NCBI RefSeq assembly: GCF_002266425.1
Contig: NZ_NPMN01000001.1
Coordinates: forward strand, 248,001 to 312,000
Direction: 5' to 3'
DNA length: 64,000 nucleotides
From: Tissierella sp. P1
GTDB lineage: Bacteria > Bacillota > Clostridia > Tissierellales > Tissierellaceae
Part shown: piece by piece, positions 24,937-33,781 of the stretch
Numbering within the stretch: the first letter of the stretch is position 1
Layout of the letters: each line of letters starts with the position of its first letter
Made by a program: the position numbers and the translations under genes
The notes under the pieces: generated by a model
What the model was told of the DNA's origin: nothing
The model's input: the letters and a program-made list of their open reading frames with translations, nothing else
The model's database searches: none

Positions 24937-25671
24937 ATGAAAAACAAATTAGCTTTAAAACCATATAAAAAGGATTTTGAGTATTCCTATACCTATGGTG
25001 CATATGCAACCTATGAATTGATAAAAACTAAGCCTGAAATTGTCAAGGCAGTTTATATCCATTCCAGTTATTCTGATAAGGCGGAAATGGAGAGGTTCTG
25101 CAAAGATAATAGAATTCCCTTTCTATATGATGATAAAAGTTTTATAAGAATAAGTCAGAAAGAAAATATTTATATTATAGGAGTTTTTGAAAAGCATTCA
25201 TATGTTTTAGAAAAAACAAAACCTCATATAGTTCTTGTAAATCCAAGTGACATGGGAAATATTGGAACCATAATGAGGACTATGGCAGGGTTTAATGTAT
25301 GTAATCTTGCAATAATTACTCCTGCTGCAGATATATTTAATCCCAAAACTGTAAGAGCTTCTATGGGGGCGTTGTTTAGGATTAAGTTTCAATTTTTCAG
25401 TTCTTTTGAAGAATACAAAGCAATTTATCTAAAACATTCATTTTATCCTTTTATGCTTAATGGAGAAATATGTTTGAATCTTGATAATTGTTCAAAGGAA
25501 AATCTTTTTAGTTTAGTGTTTGGCAACGAAGCAACAGGACTTGATGAAAGTTTTTCAAACATAGGTACAAGTGTGAAAATACCTTCTTCAAATCTTGTCG
25601 ATTCATTGAATTTATCAATTGCCGCAGGTATAGGTATTTTTACTTTTGCAAGTAAAAATGGCTTAATATAA
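24937..25671 (+). CDS. TrmH/SpoU-family RNA 2'-O-methyltransferase
   Basis: A 244-residue SPOUT enzyme that would transfer a methyl group from SAM to a ribose 2'-OH of rRNA or tRNA. Motif 1 is 'LVNPSDMGNIGTIMRTMAGF' (N and R conserved), motif 2 is 'SLVFGNEATGLDE', and motif 3 is 'VKIPSSNLVDSLNLSIAAGIGIF'. The N-terminal ~85 residues resemble the substrate-binding extension of rRNA methyltransferases. Family members include the antibiotic-resistance enzymes Tsr and AviRb as well as housekeeping RlmB/TrmH. The upstream leader peptide and attenuator-like pairings favour an inducible, drug-related role, but the target is unknown. AAGGAG lies 9 nt before the ATG. Confidence 0.85.
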   Translation: MKNKLALKPYKKDFEYSYTYGAYATYELIKTKPEIVKAVYIHSSYSDKAEMERFCKDNRIPFLYDDKSFIRISQKENIYIIGVFEKHSYVLEKTKPHIVLVNPSDMGNIGTIMRTMAGFNVCNLAIITPAADIFNPKTVRASMGALFRIKFQFFSSFEEYKAIYLKHSFYPFMLNGEICLNLDNCSKENLFSLVFGNEATGLDESFSNIGTSVKIPSSNLVDSLNLSIAAGIGIFTFASKNGLI

Positions 25672-25693
25672 ATAACTAATTATTATTTTAACC

Positions 25694-25726
25694 CCATGCC
25701 TAATAATCATAAACTATTAGGCATGG
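25694..25726. terminator. Strong hairpin after the methyltransferase gene
   Basis: CCATGCCTAATA (25694-25705) and TATTAGGCATGG (25715-25726) are perfectly complementary with a 9-nt loop. No T tract follows on either strand, so it is a weak or RNA-stabilising terminator. Confidence 0.55.
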
Positions 25727-25729
25727 ATT

Positions 25730-26330
25730 GGAATACAAAATAATAAACATATAATTATTAAACCCTGAGGTAATGATAAAAAATTAACATGCCTTAAAAG
25801 TTTACTGATGTAAGTATAAAAAATTGTTTTTCCCCATTCCTGTTACTCTTATCATTAAATAAGTTTACATCTCTATAACAGCTAATCCATATACAATTCT
25901 AAATATGATAGCTTCATATTTTTATATATTTATTAGTTGATTTTCAAGGATTCGTTAAGTTAATAATGTTAAAATTAGATTTATAAAGGTACCTCTTGCT
26001 CTATTTTCCATAATATTCTTCTAACTTTATTCCCATAAAATATATGATAACATTAATATTTATTATTTAATAAAATATATTTTCTATAAAAGATTATAGA
26101 TATATCTATGCATATATTAAAGATAAAGAAATACAATTTAAATAGTTTAAATTCATTCCTTTCTTTCCATTTTATCTGTTATCCACTTGGAAATTTTATT
26201 TTAAGGAAAAACTTTCATGTAATAAAATTAGAATAAAAAATGAGCTAGTACTACAGATGTTGTAGCGTTAAAGAATATGAATAACAAAAGAGGTCGTTAT
26301 ATTTACAAGAATAAGGGTAAATGATATAAT
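25730..26330. other. 600-nt A/T-rich gap with no recognisable gene
   Basis: Both strands contain many stops in all frames. Apart from the hairpin at its left end and a TATAAT at 26325-26330 running into the GTTC-N7-GAAC site at its right end, nothing was recognised. Confidence 0.5.
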
Positions 26331-26345
26331 GTTCTTTATTAGAAC
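26331..26345. promoter_or_regulatory. GTTC-N7-GAAC operator candidate, site a
   Basis: GTTCTTTATTAGAAC is a 15-bp dyad just beyond the 3' end of the XRE regulator gene. It matches site b at 13 or more of 15 positions and shares its half-sites with site c. Confidence 0.55.
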
Positions 26346-26350
26346 AAGCG

Positions 26351-26596
26351 CTATTTTTCTAATCCTAAAAGCCAATTTACACTGACATTTAATACTTGAG
26401 ATAAGGCTGTTAATTCGATATCAGTAATAATTCTTTTTTGCTGCTCTAATTTAGAGATGCTTGCTCTGTCAATATAAACAGCTAATGTTTCGAGTTTTAC
26501 TGATAGTTCTTTTTGTGTCATGTTGTTTTTTAATCTTGCAGTTTTTACTCTGAAACCTGCGATATTGCGTTCCTTGGAATCTAATACTAATTTCAT
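26351..26596 (-). CDS. XRE-family HTH transcriptional regulator
   Basis: An 81-residue DNA-binding protein. A lambda-repressor-like helix-turn-helix fills residues 13-75: 'FRVKTARLKNNMTQKELSVKL', 'IDRASISKLEQQKRIITDIELTALSQVLNVSVNWLL'. No other domain is present, so signal sensing, if any, is by oligomerisation or a partner. The start at 26596 (third in-frame Met) is chosen because AGAAGGTGA precedes it at the right spacing; GTG 26605 and ATG 26602 overlap that site. Three GTTC-N7-GAAC dyads surround the gene, two of them in the divergent promoter region shared with the GGDEF gene, which suggests autoregulation and control of that gene. Confidence 0.88.
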   Translation of the reverse strand: MKLVLDSKERNIAGFRVKTARLKNNMTQKELSVKLETLAVYIDRASISKLEQQKRIITDIELTALSQVLNVSVNWLLGLEK

Positions 26597-26610
26597 AATC
26601 ATCACCTTCT

Positions 26611-26625
26611 GTTCTTTATTGGAAC
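26611..26625. promoter_or_regulatory. GTTC-N7-GAAC operator candidate, site b
   Basis: GTTCTTTATTGGAAC lies in the divergent intergenic region, 14 nt from the XRE start codon, where bound protein would block the minus-strand promoter. Confidence 0.6.
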
Positions 26626-26658
26626 AATTGTATTTTATATGAAGTTATACAACAATAC

Positions 26659-26673
26659 GTTCTAATGAAGAAC
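26659..26673. promoter_or_regulatory. GTTC-N7-GAAC operator candidate, site c
   Basis: GTTCTAATGAAGAAC lies 27 nt upstream of the GGDEF start and 48 bp from site b, centre to centre. On the minus strand it reads GTTCTTCATTAGAAC, one base from site a. Its place suggests control of the diguanylate cyclase gene. Confidence 0.6.
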
Positions 26674-26699
26674 ATATTATAAATTTGGAGGCTACAGTA

Positions 26700-27593
26700 A
26701 TGTACAAAGAAGACCTTGAAATTAATGGGATAATTCAAATTATAATGAATCAGGAACATAGGATTTATTATAGTAGTATTGACAATAAAAGAACTTATAA
26801 TTACCTAAAAAAGTTAAAAATTTTAGAGAATTTACCTATTGATTTACATGTTCAGTATGCTACAGGAGATAATTTTATAGGTATTGATAAGTTTTATATT
26901 TGTGATGAACTTTATTACATAATTATAATTAATCCGAAATCATCTAAATGCTGTAATTGTAGTAAAACACTAATAGATGATGTTACAGGTTTATATAGTA
27001 GGAGTTATTGGGAACAGATTAATAGTGAAATTCACTGTCACCTTAGTTTCAAAGATCTTTCTTTAATATTAATAGATATAGATAATCTAAAAAAGATTAA
27101 TGATAGTTATGGACATCTAGAAGGAGATAAGGCTATTAAAGTAGTTGGGCAAGCCATTCAAAAGAGCATAAGAAAAGAAGACATAGGTATACGATATGGT
27201 GGGGATGAGTTCATAGTTTTACTTTTAAGCCAGGATAAAAATGCTGTAGATAAGGTTATAAAAAGGATTAGAAGACAAATTTATAAGCAAACAGTAAAAG
27301 AAAACATAGATATTCAAATTAGTGCAGGAGTGGCCTCAAATAATGATTTTTACAATATGGAAGATATTATAAGAACAGCAGATAAAAATTTATATAAAGA
27401 GAAAAAAATGAAGAAAAGTGAGAATCGAGAAAAAATGGATACTTTAAAAGAGCTAAAAGAACAGATTGAAGTAATGAGAGATGAGTTAAATAAGCAAGTT
27501 ATAGAAAAAGATAAAGTAATGAGCAATGAGGATATATTAGAATTAAGTCAAAAGCTAGAGAAATTAATTGTAAAATATTTGAAAGATGCATAG
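26700..27593 (+). CDS. Diguanylate cyclase (GGDEF) fused to a C-terminal Spo0E-like domain
   Basis: 297 residues. The N-terminal ~90 residues are an unassigned sensor-like region ending in a Cys-rich patch ('SKCCNCSKTL'). The GGDEF domain (95-225) has an intact active site 'RYGGDEFIVLL' (167-171) and an inhibitory I-site RKED at 158-161, five residues before it, so it should make c-di-GMP with product inhibition. The last ~55 residues match the Spo0E family: 'LKEQIEVMRDELNKQVIEK' then 'NEDILELSQKLEKLIVKYL' (SQKLE at 283-287 for the usual SQELD). Spo0E proteins dephosphorylate Spo0A~P. ATG 26700 is used with GGAGG at 26687-26691. It is divergent from the XRE gene, with two shared operator candidates between them. 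Confidence 0.85.
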   Translation: MYKEDLEINGIIQIIMNQEHRIYYSSIDNKRTYNYLKKLKILENLPIDLHVQYATGDNFIGIDKFYICDELYYIIIINPKSSKCCNCSKTLIDDVTGLYSRSYWEQINSEIHCHLSFKDLSLILIDIDNLKKINDSYGHLEGDKAIKVVGQAIQKSIRKEDIGIRYGGDEFIVLLLSQDKNAVDKVIKRIRRQIYKQTVKENIDIQISAGVASNNDFYNMEDIIRTADKNLYKEKKMKKSENREKMDTLKELKEQIEVMRDELNKQVIEKDKVMSNEDILELSQKLEKLIVKYLKDA

Positions 27594-27723
27594 GACGAAT
27601 ATTCATAAAGATCAAAAAATAATATATCGAGATAATGCCTCGATTTACTTTTTGAATATTATTTAAGAGAAATAATCCCTAATAATTTTAATTAAAAATA
27701 TCTAAACATTTATTAAATTTATA

Positions 27724-27754
27724 TTGACTCTCCTAGTACAGGAGGGTTTATTAT
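27724..27754 (+). promoter_or_regulatory. MerR-type promoter with 19-bp spacer and dyad
   Basis: -35 TTGACT (27724-27729) and -10 TATTAT (27749-27754) are separated by exactly 19 bp, the long spacing that MerR-family proteins correct by twisting DNA. The spacer contains the dyad CTCC-TAGTAC-AGGAG. It lies 42 nt upstream of the MerR gene, so it is probably autoregulated. Confidence 0.75.
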
Positions 27755-27795
27755 TTATATGAGGACCTCAAAATATACATGTATAGGTGATTGAA

Positions 27796-28623
27796 ATGTT
27801 TAAAATTGGAGATTTTGCTAGACTAAATAGAGTGACTGTTAAAGCACTAAGATATTATGATAGCCTTGGTTTGTTACAGCCAGAGAAAATTGATTCCTTC
27901 ACAGGATATAGATACTATTCAGCAAGCCAGATGCCTAGACTCAATCGAATAGTTTCCTTAAAGGATATAGGATTTTCCTTAGATGAGATTGCTTTGATTC
28001 TAAACAGCAATATGGATTCGAAACAAATACAAATTCTCTTGGAGTTAAAGCATTCGGAAATCTCAGACAGAGTGAGAAGTGAACAAGCAAGATTAGATCG
28101 TATTGAAGCTTTTATTAAAATATGTAAACAGGAGGCGTATATTATGAAATATGACATTGTGTTAAAGGAAGTTGAACCTTTGAAAGTTGCCACATTGAGA
28201 GATACTATTCCATCCTATAGTGAACAGGGACATTTATGGGAAGAATTAGTAGAACATATAGAAAAATACGGTGTCAGGATAGTTCCACCATGTATGGTTA
28301 TATATCATAATACAGGTTATAAGGAGGAATCAGTTGATGCAGAGGTAGTTGAGCCAATAGATGAAGACCTGCCTGATACAGAAAGAATTAAGGTTAAAGA
28401 ACTTGAGGGAATAAAAGAAATGGTATGTGTCGTTCACCAAGGTTCATATCAGACTCTTCATATGGGCTATAATGCCATATCAAAATGGATTGAGGAGAAT
28501 AAGTATGAAATAGTTGGACCACAGAGGGAATTATATTTAAAGGGGGAGTGGATTACTTCTGACCCTAATGAATATATTACTGAAATACAATTTCCAGTAC
28601 GAAAAATAGAATCCTACAACTAA
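27796..28623 (+). CDS. MerR-family regulator with GyrI-like effector domain (BmrR type)
   Basis: 275 residues. The N-terminal winged HTH 'FKIGDFARLNRVTVKALRYYDSLGLLQPEKIDSFTGYRYYSA' is typical of MerR drug sensors. A coiled-coil dimerisation helix (about 75-118) and a GyrI-like/BmrR-type effector domain (about 122-275, ending 'GEWITSDPNEYITEIQFPVRK') follow, able to bind hydrophobic cations or similar small molecules. ATG 27796 is used with AGGTGA at 27785-27790. No transporter gene is adjacent in the same operon, so it may act on a distant gene or only on itself. A MerR-type promoter is directly upstream and a terminator downstream. Confidence 0.9.
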   Translation: MFKIGDFARLNRVTVKALRYYDSLGLLQPEKIDSFTGYRYYSASQMPRLNRIVSLKDIGFSLDEIALILNSNMDSKQIQILLELKHSEISDRVRSEQARLDRIEAFIKICKQEAYIMKYDIVLKEVEPLKVATLRDTIPSYSEQGHLWEELVEHIEKYGVRIVPPCMVIYHNTGYKEESVDAEVVEPIDEDLPDTERIKVKELEGIKEMVCVVHQGSYQTLHMGYNAISKWIEENKYEIVGPQRELYLKGEWITSDPNEYITEIQFPVRKIESYN

Positions 28624-28671
28624 TCAAAAATCTTTGAATAATTAAAATAGTTAAGTTTAATAATTATAGAG

Positions 28672-28710
28672 ATTCCTTGGATAGAGATTACGTATCCAAG
28701 GAATTTTTAT
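28672..28710 (+). terminator. Terminator of the MerR gene
   Basis: ATTCCTTGGATA/TATCCAAGGAAT hairpin followed by TTTTAT. The remaining ~225 nt up to 28937 show nothing recognisable. Confidence 0.8.
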
Positions 28711-28937
28711 AACGAATAGAAAAGTTCTGCTTTAACATTCCATATCAAGAATTTGATCTTAATGAGTTTTAAGCAGATTGTGGAAATCTTTGATTTCGTG
28801 TAAGTCGTTTATGCAGTGACCAAGAAAAGCTACCTTTAACGTGTTGATAGATGCTTTTCATATTTTGATAATATTTAATGAGTTTTCAAATATAATATAC
28901 TGGAAGCTAATAAGATAGTTTTATGGTGCAGAAGATA

Positions 28938-30499
28938 CTATAAAGCAGGAAAATGTACATAGAAAGTAGTACCTATGCCAAGATGGCTTTCCACATCAAT
29001 TTTCCCATTATGTAGTAGTACAAGTTGCTTTACTATAACTAAACCTAGCCGCTGCCACCCTTTGCCTTACCTACATTTCTATGAGATTTGCTTTGATAGA
29101 ATCTATCCCAAATATGAGGTAAGTCATCACTAGATATCCCAGTCCCATTATCTCTAACCATTAGAATAACAGAGTTCGGGGAACTTTCTATCTTAACTAT
29201 AATTTCTCCATTTTCTGAAGCATTAATAGCATTTTGTAGCAGATTCCTGATTATCTGCTCAATTCGATCGATATCACCCATTATCGTTGCTTGGTCTATA
29301 TTTTTTTCAAAAATAATATTTATATTCATACTTCGAGCTAATGCTTCCATGGATTCAATGACTCTATGTACTAGAGTTATTAAATTTAAAGGAGTTTTTT
29401 CTAGTTTTATGCTGCCGCTTTCTAAGCGGCTCAATTGCAGCATATCATCTACTAGTCTATTAATGTGAACAGTCTGAGTGTAGATGATTTCTAAATATTT
29501 GTTTAATAAATCCTTGTCCTGAACTATACCATCTTGTATAGCCTCTACAAATCCTTGAACAGCTGTAAGTGGTGTGCGAAGCTCATGGGAAATCTCAGAA
29601 AAGAGCCTTGTCCTTTCCTCTTCTACGCTTCTGTTTTCCTCCTGTATTTTTTGCACTTTTTCTGCTAACTTATTAAATTGATCTATTAATATTTTAACCT
29701 CATCAAGGGCAGGATGGTATTGTTGTGTAACATAGTTTCCACTATTTAATTCGGCCATGGCCGTACTTAATTCAGAAATTGGTTTCGAAATGTGCTCGGC
29801 TTGGTAGATAGAAACAAAAATAATCATAATAAGGACAAATATTCCTACTAATATTAGATATAGACGCATTTTAGCTATATTATGGTCAAGTTTAGAAGGA
29901 GTTGCTTCTAGGAGGATGCCATTAATAATAATATCATTACTGTCACCCATAGGGACGGCAGCGATAAAAGTCAACTCCTTTGTTTCCTTATTAATAACCT
30001 TTGCAGTTATGGTCTCGCCGCTAGATATTGCCTTGGCAAAGCTTTTATCTACCTGAGAGCCAGGTACTATTTCTTGGTTTGCGGAGGTAGCTACAATATT
30101 AGCGCTTTTATCAAAAATTGTAATTTTTGCATCGAAGATATCAGATAAAAATTTGATTTTTTCTTGCTGCTTTTGAGCAATATTACTACTATCATATTCT
30201 GACAGTGTAAGCTGATCCCAACTTTCTTTTTGTAACAATGCAAAATTTGCTCTTTTAGCTTTTCGTAATAATTCCTGTTGAATTTGATTATAAGTTACCT
30301 GTTTAACCGAAAAATCAAAAAATGCTATTAAAGCAGTTAGACAAAGAACAAAGCATATTATATTTATAAACAATATTCTGGTATAAATATTTCGATTGAA
30401 CTGTTTTTTAAAAAAATGCCTTAAAAGCAATCCCAATTTTTTAAATTTTTGTAAGGATTTCTTAGCTTGCTTTTCTATAAGTTGTATATAATTATTCAT
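28938..30499 (-). CDS. Sensor histidine kinase (two-component), frameshifted in the last 40 codons
   Basis: A membrane kinase with TM1 about 41-62, an extracellular sensor loop 63-210, TM2 about 211-233, HAMP 234-285, HisKA with phospho-acceptor His305 in 'SEISHELRTPLTAVQGF', and an HATPase domain with N-box 'QIIRNLLQNAINAS' and G1 'VRDNGTGIS'. The frame stops at 29045 right after 'KGGSG'. Restoring one base near 29049 continues it as 'LGLVIVKQLVLLHNGKIDVES...GTTFYVHFPAL', the normal G2 box and end, to a TAG at 28938-28940. A sequencing deletion is likely. It overlaps the response regulator by 8 nt. The overall type (WalK/PhoR-like, no PAS) suggests envelope sensing. Confidence 0.88.
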
Positions 30500-31205
30500 A
30501 GGCTACTTCCTTTACTTTTAATGGGGATGTAAATTGATAACCTACGCCCCAAATAGTTGTTAAGTACTCATGGTCTAAAGAGGCTAACTTCTCCCTTAAT
30601 CTTCGTATGTGTACATCTACTGTACGTTGATCGCCAAAGTAATCATATCCCCAAACTACAGATAATAGGTTTTCTCGTGAGAAGACACGAAGGGGGTTCT
30701 GTGCAAGATAATATAACAAATCAAATTCCTTTGGTGTGACGGCTATATCTTTACCATTTACTAGTACTGTTCTAGTACTAGACATAATTTCCAATCCCGG
30801 GTACTTTATATTTAAATGCTCTAATGTTTCATATGTGTTCGTTCTACGCAAAACCGCTTTTATTCTAGCCATTAATTCCCTAGGACTGAAGGGTTTTGAT
30901 ACATAATCATCGGCACCCATTTCTAACCCCAAGACTCGATCAGCTTCTTCTCCTTTAGCAGTAAGCATTATAATGGGAACCATGCGGATCTGTCTTAGAT
31001 CTCGACATAGTGTTAATCCATCTTTACCTGGAAGCATAATATCAAGTATTATCACGTCAGGATTTTCTCTATTGAACACAGATAATGCAAGATCGCCATT
31101 GTTTACTCCTACAACTTCAAAACCTTCTTTTTCACCATATATCTTTATTAATTCTAATATATTCTGATCATCATCTACAACTAAAACCTTTCCTAAGTAT
31201 TGCAA
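30492..31205 (-). CDS. OmpR/PhoB-family response regulator
   Basis: 237 residues. The receiver domain has the acidic pair at 11-12 ('VVDDD'), phospho-acceptor Asp55 ('VIILDIMLPG'), Thr82 and Lys104 ('YVSKPFSPREL'). A winged-helix DNA-binding domain follows ('TPKEFDLLYYLAQNPLRVFSRENLLSVVWGYDYFGDQRTVDVHIRRLREKL'-type core, about 140-225). The start is TTG 31205 behind GGGGGG. It is co-transcribed with the histidine kinase just downstream (8-nt overlap). WalR/PhoP-like direct repeats occur at several places in the window (14013, 31475, 63928), and this protein is a candidate binder, although that is speculative. Confidence 0.93.
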   Translation of the reverse strand: MQYLGKVLVVDDDQNILELIKIYGEKEGFEVVGVNNGDLALSVFNRENPDVIILDIMLPGKDGLTLCRDLRQIRMVPIIMLTAKGEEADRVLGLEMGADDYVSKPFSPRELMARIKAVLRRTNTYETLEHLNIKYPGLEIMSSTRTVLVNGKDIAVTPKEFDLLYYLAQNPLRVFSRENLLSVVWGYDYFGDQRTVDVHIRRLREKLASLDHEYLTTIWGVGYQFTSPLKVKEVAYE

Positions 31206-31474
31206 TATTATCCCCCCTATTACTTTACTTAAGTTTAATAAATATAATATTTAGAAAGTGGAATTGTATATAAATTTATATTAATTATATCATTGAAATT
31301 CACTACATACTAGTATACTTATATTCTATATTTTGGTATGAAAATCCTATTCACTCAATAAATAAAGTTTAAAATGGAAATGATTAACATTAGTAAATAT
31401 CATATATACATTAGGTTATAGGCTTATTTTAAATCATTAAATATTAAAGAAAAAGCCCAATAATCATATATTCT

Positions 31475-31490
31475 TGTAACAATTTGTAAC
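31475..31490. promoter_or_regulatory. Tandem TGTAAC direct repeat in the divergent region
   Basis: TGTAACAATTTGTAAC has two TGTAAC half-sites 10 bp apart, followed by weaker copies. It lies between the response regulator and a small plus-strand gene whose TATAAT (31544-31549) is 54 nt downstream. OmpR-family proteins bind such repeats. Apart from this, the 412-nt gap 31206-31616 shows nothing recognisable. Confidence 0.35.
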
Positions 31491-31616
31491 AATTTAGAAA
31501 CAAATGTTAAAAACTTAGAAAAAAATATGAAATAATATTCCAATATAATTATTTATAAGGTCCTTGGTAATTAAAAACCTATCCAAAATCTAAGCATTAA
31601 AATAGGAGGTGAGAAA

Positions 31617-31879
31617 ATGTTAAATAAAATAGAAATATGGATTTATGGATTTACTTAAAAGATCTTATTAAGGAAAATTGTTTCAAAGGGGGATATTTTG
31701 GGAAACTACAAAGGAAGACTGAACACGTTCAAGAATTTCAAATTTCAAGACAAATGGATAAAGATGTATTGGAAATAGAGGAAGATAAAGATAACATTAA
31801 AATAGATATATCAAAATTAATTGATACTTTCAATCAGCTAGTAAACAACTATAATAAATCAATAGATTTTTTGAAATAG
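31617..31879 (+). CDS. Small hypothetical protein, probably frameshifted at its 5' end
   Basis: A strong ribosome binding site (AGGAGGTGA, 31604-31612) precedes ATG 31617, but that frame stops after 13 codons. Adding one base near 31655 joins it to the open frame ending at 31879, giving about 88 residues: a basic N-terminal half and an acidic, helical C-terminal half ('DISKLIDTFNQLVNNYNKSI'). Otherwise translation would have to start at ATG 31637, which lacks a ribosome binding site. The family is unknown. It reads away from the two-component genes. Confidence 0.4.
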
Positions 31880-31953
31880 TTATTATAGACTAGATGATTT
31901 ATATATAGATATAGGTCTAGCGGTTACCCCTTAATTTAAACTAAGCTAGAACC

Positions 31954-31992
31954 AATTGACTCTTGGAATTTTATCCAAGAGTCAATTTTATG
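31954..31992 (+). terminator. Terminator after the small hypothetical gene
   Basis: ATTGACTCTTGG/CCAAGAGTCAAT perfect arms around an 8-nt loop, followed by TTTATG. Confidence 0.75.
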
Positions 31993-32141
31993 TATGCCCA
32001 GCAAAGGTATAATTTGGATAAAAAATGAAATTTTAGTAGAATAAATAATTTAAAATTCCTAATTGAAAATAAAACTGATTCGAGATATAGTTATAGATAT
32101 AAAATAAGCTTTAGTACTAGCTAACATGAGGAAGTGCAAAA

Positions 32142-32822
32142 ATGAACAAAAGAAAAACGATAATTGGTATACTTATAATCACTGCTATATCTATAGCCAT
32201 AATGTCCATTGTTGATGCTATTATAAATCCTGGCTATATGTATAAGTCAGCTATAAAGATAATAATGTTTCTATTTATCCCTTTAATATATATTTTTTGT
32301 GATAGTAATATTAACCTTAAAGATATATTTAAGGTTAAGTCTAAGAAGAAATTAATAATCTCAACAATTCTTGGATTATTAGTATATTTAATAATACTTG
32401 GTGCTTATTTAATATTAAAAAAATATATAGATTTAGATAGTATCAAAAATATACTAGCAGAAAATCTTAAAGTAAATAAGAATAATTTTATTTTTGTAGC
32501 ATTATATATTTCTTTTATCAATTCTCTTTTAGAGGAATTTTTCTTTAGGGGATTTATATTTTTAAATCTTAAAAAACTAATTGCAATAAAAAGTGCCTAT
32601 ATTATAAGTGCTTTTGCATTTACAGTATATCATATAGGGATTATGGGCAGTTGGTTTAGCCCGTTGATCTTTTTATTAGCTATGGTTGGTTTATTTGCAG
32701 GAGGAATTATTTTCAATTATCTTAATGAATCTAACTCAAATATATATAGTTCATGGCTAGTTCACATGATGGCTAATTTTGCTATAAATACTGTAGGATT
32801 TATTATGTTTGACATAATTTAA
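32142..32822 (+). CDS. CPBP-family intramembrane metalloprotease
   Basis: A 226-residue membrane protein with about seven hydrophobic helices. All three CPBP (CAAX protease/bacteriocin-processing) motifs are intact: EExxxR in 'SLLEEFFFRGFIFLNL' (about 127-142), FxxxH in 'FAFTVYHIGI' and HxxxN in 'HMMANFAIN'. Such enzymes cleave within the membrane or act as immunity-type proteins; the substrate is unknown. It starts at ATG 32142 behind GAGGAAG. The decayed paralogue is at 8763-9319. Downstream, a VOC gene begins 50 nt later, but no functional link is evident. Confidence 0.88.
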   Translation: MNKRKTIIGILIITAISIAIMSIVDAIINPGYMYKSAIKIIMFLFIPLIYIFCDSNINLKDIFKVKSKKKLIISTILGLLVYLIILGAYLILKKYIDLDSIKNILAENLKVNKNNFIFVALYISFINSLLEEFFFRGFIFLNLKKLIAIKSAYIISAFAFTVYHIGIMGSWFSPLIFLLAMVGLFAGGIIFNYLNESNSNIYSSWLVHMMANFAINTVGFIMFDII

Positions 32823-32872
32823 ACACCTATTATTGGGTATATTATATTTACTAAAAGTATGAGGGTGATTTT

Positions 32873-33727
32873 ATGTCAAAGTTTCATGAAAAACCAGATA
32901 TATTTGTTAATCAGATAGTATTAAAAGTAGTAGATATAAAAAGGTCTATAGAATTTTATACAGAAATAATGGGATTTAGAGTATTAGATAGAGAAGAAAA
33001 AGAAGTGACATTAACAGCAGATGGAGTTAATCCTATGATTACAATTATAGAACCTGATGATGTAATACCAAAACTACCAAGAAGAACGGGAATTTATCAT
33101 TTTGCACTTCTTTTACCAAATAGATTCTATCTAGGGGTATTTTTAAAACATCTAAGAGAAAAGAGTTATCCTATAATCGGGGGAGCACATCATGGCGTTA
33201 GTGAGGCTATATATTTAGAAGATCCAGATGAGAATGGAATAGAGGTCTATAGAGATATCGACAGTGAGGAATGGAAACGTAAAGGAAATCAAATAGAGAT
33301 GGTAACAGATCCTTTAGATTATAATAGTATTATATTTGATGCTGGTGAAGAAAAATGGAGTGAGATTCCACAGGAGGCCATAATAGGACATATCCATTTA
33401 CATGTAGGAGATTTAGATGAAGCAAAAAAATTTTATTGTGATGGATTAGGATTTGATTTAGTAATGAAAATGGCTAATTCAGCATTATTTATTTCGTCAG
33501 GAGGATACCATCACCATATAGGACTAAATATTTGGAACGGAAAGAATGCTCTAGCTTTGCCAGACAATGCTGCAGGTATGAAATATTATACTATAATATT
33601 CCCTGATATAGATGTAAGGGAAAATATAGTAAATAATCTAAGTAATCTAGGCTATGAGATAATAGAAGAAGATAATAATATATTTACGAAAGATCCATCT
33701 AATAATTTGATAAAATTAGTGGTGTAA
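32873..33727 (+). CDS. VOC-family protein (catechol-2,3-dioxygenase CatE-like)
   Basis: 284 residues with two tandem vicinal-oxygen-chelate modules: residues 8-125 ('VNQIVLKVVDIKRSIEFYTEIMGFRVL') and 165-284 ('GHIHLHVGDLDEAKKFYCDGLGFDLVM', 'GGYHHHIGLNIW'). The two-module layout and 'HHGVSEAIYLEDPDENGIEVYRD' match the Bacillus CatE-like group of metal-dependent ring-cleaving dioxygenases. In the C-terminal module the His ligands are present, but the usual glutamate in the last strand appears as Lys ('NNLIKLVV'), so catalytic activity is uncertain. In an anaerobe a dioxygenase would more likely serve detoxification. The ribosome binding site is GAGGGTGA. A terminator follows. Confidence 0.82.
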   Translation: MSKFHEKPDIFVNQIVLKVVDIKRSIEFYTEIMGFRVLDREEKEVTLTADGVNPMITIIEPDDVIPKLPRRTGIYHFALLLPNRFYLGVFLKHLREKSYPIIGGAHHGVSEAIYLEDPDENGIEVYRDIDSEEWKRKGNQIEMVTDPLDYNSIIFDAGEEKWSEIPQEAIIGHIHLHVGDLDEAKKFYCDGLGFDLVMKMANSALFISSGGYHHHIGLNIWNGKNALALPDNAAGMKYYTIIFPDIDVRENIVNNLSNLGYEIIEEDNNIFTKDPSNNLIKLVV

Positions 33728-33736
33728 AAATTTATT

Positions 33737-33781
33737 AAAAAGCAGAAAATCCTTAGAATCAAAAGGATTTTCTGCTTTTTA
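33737..33781 (+). terminator. Terminator of the VOC gene
   Basis: AAAAAGCAGAAAATCCTT/AAGGATTTTCTGCTTTTT near-perfect stem with a T-rich end. The next ~210 nt hold nothing recognisable before the mod promoter. Confidence 0.88.

Noticed and set aside
28730-28900. Possible transposase remnant between the MerR and kinase genes
   Set aside because: Short coding-like stretches only; no family motif or terminal repeats could be identified.
31475-31490. True WalR box
   Set aside because: The TGTAAC half-sites are separated by 4 nt, not 5, so it is kept only as a generic OmpR-type repeat.
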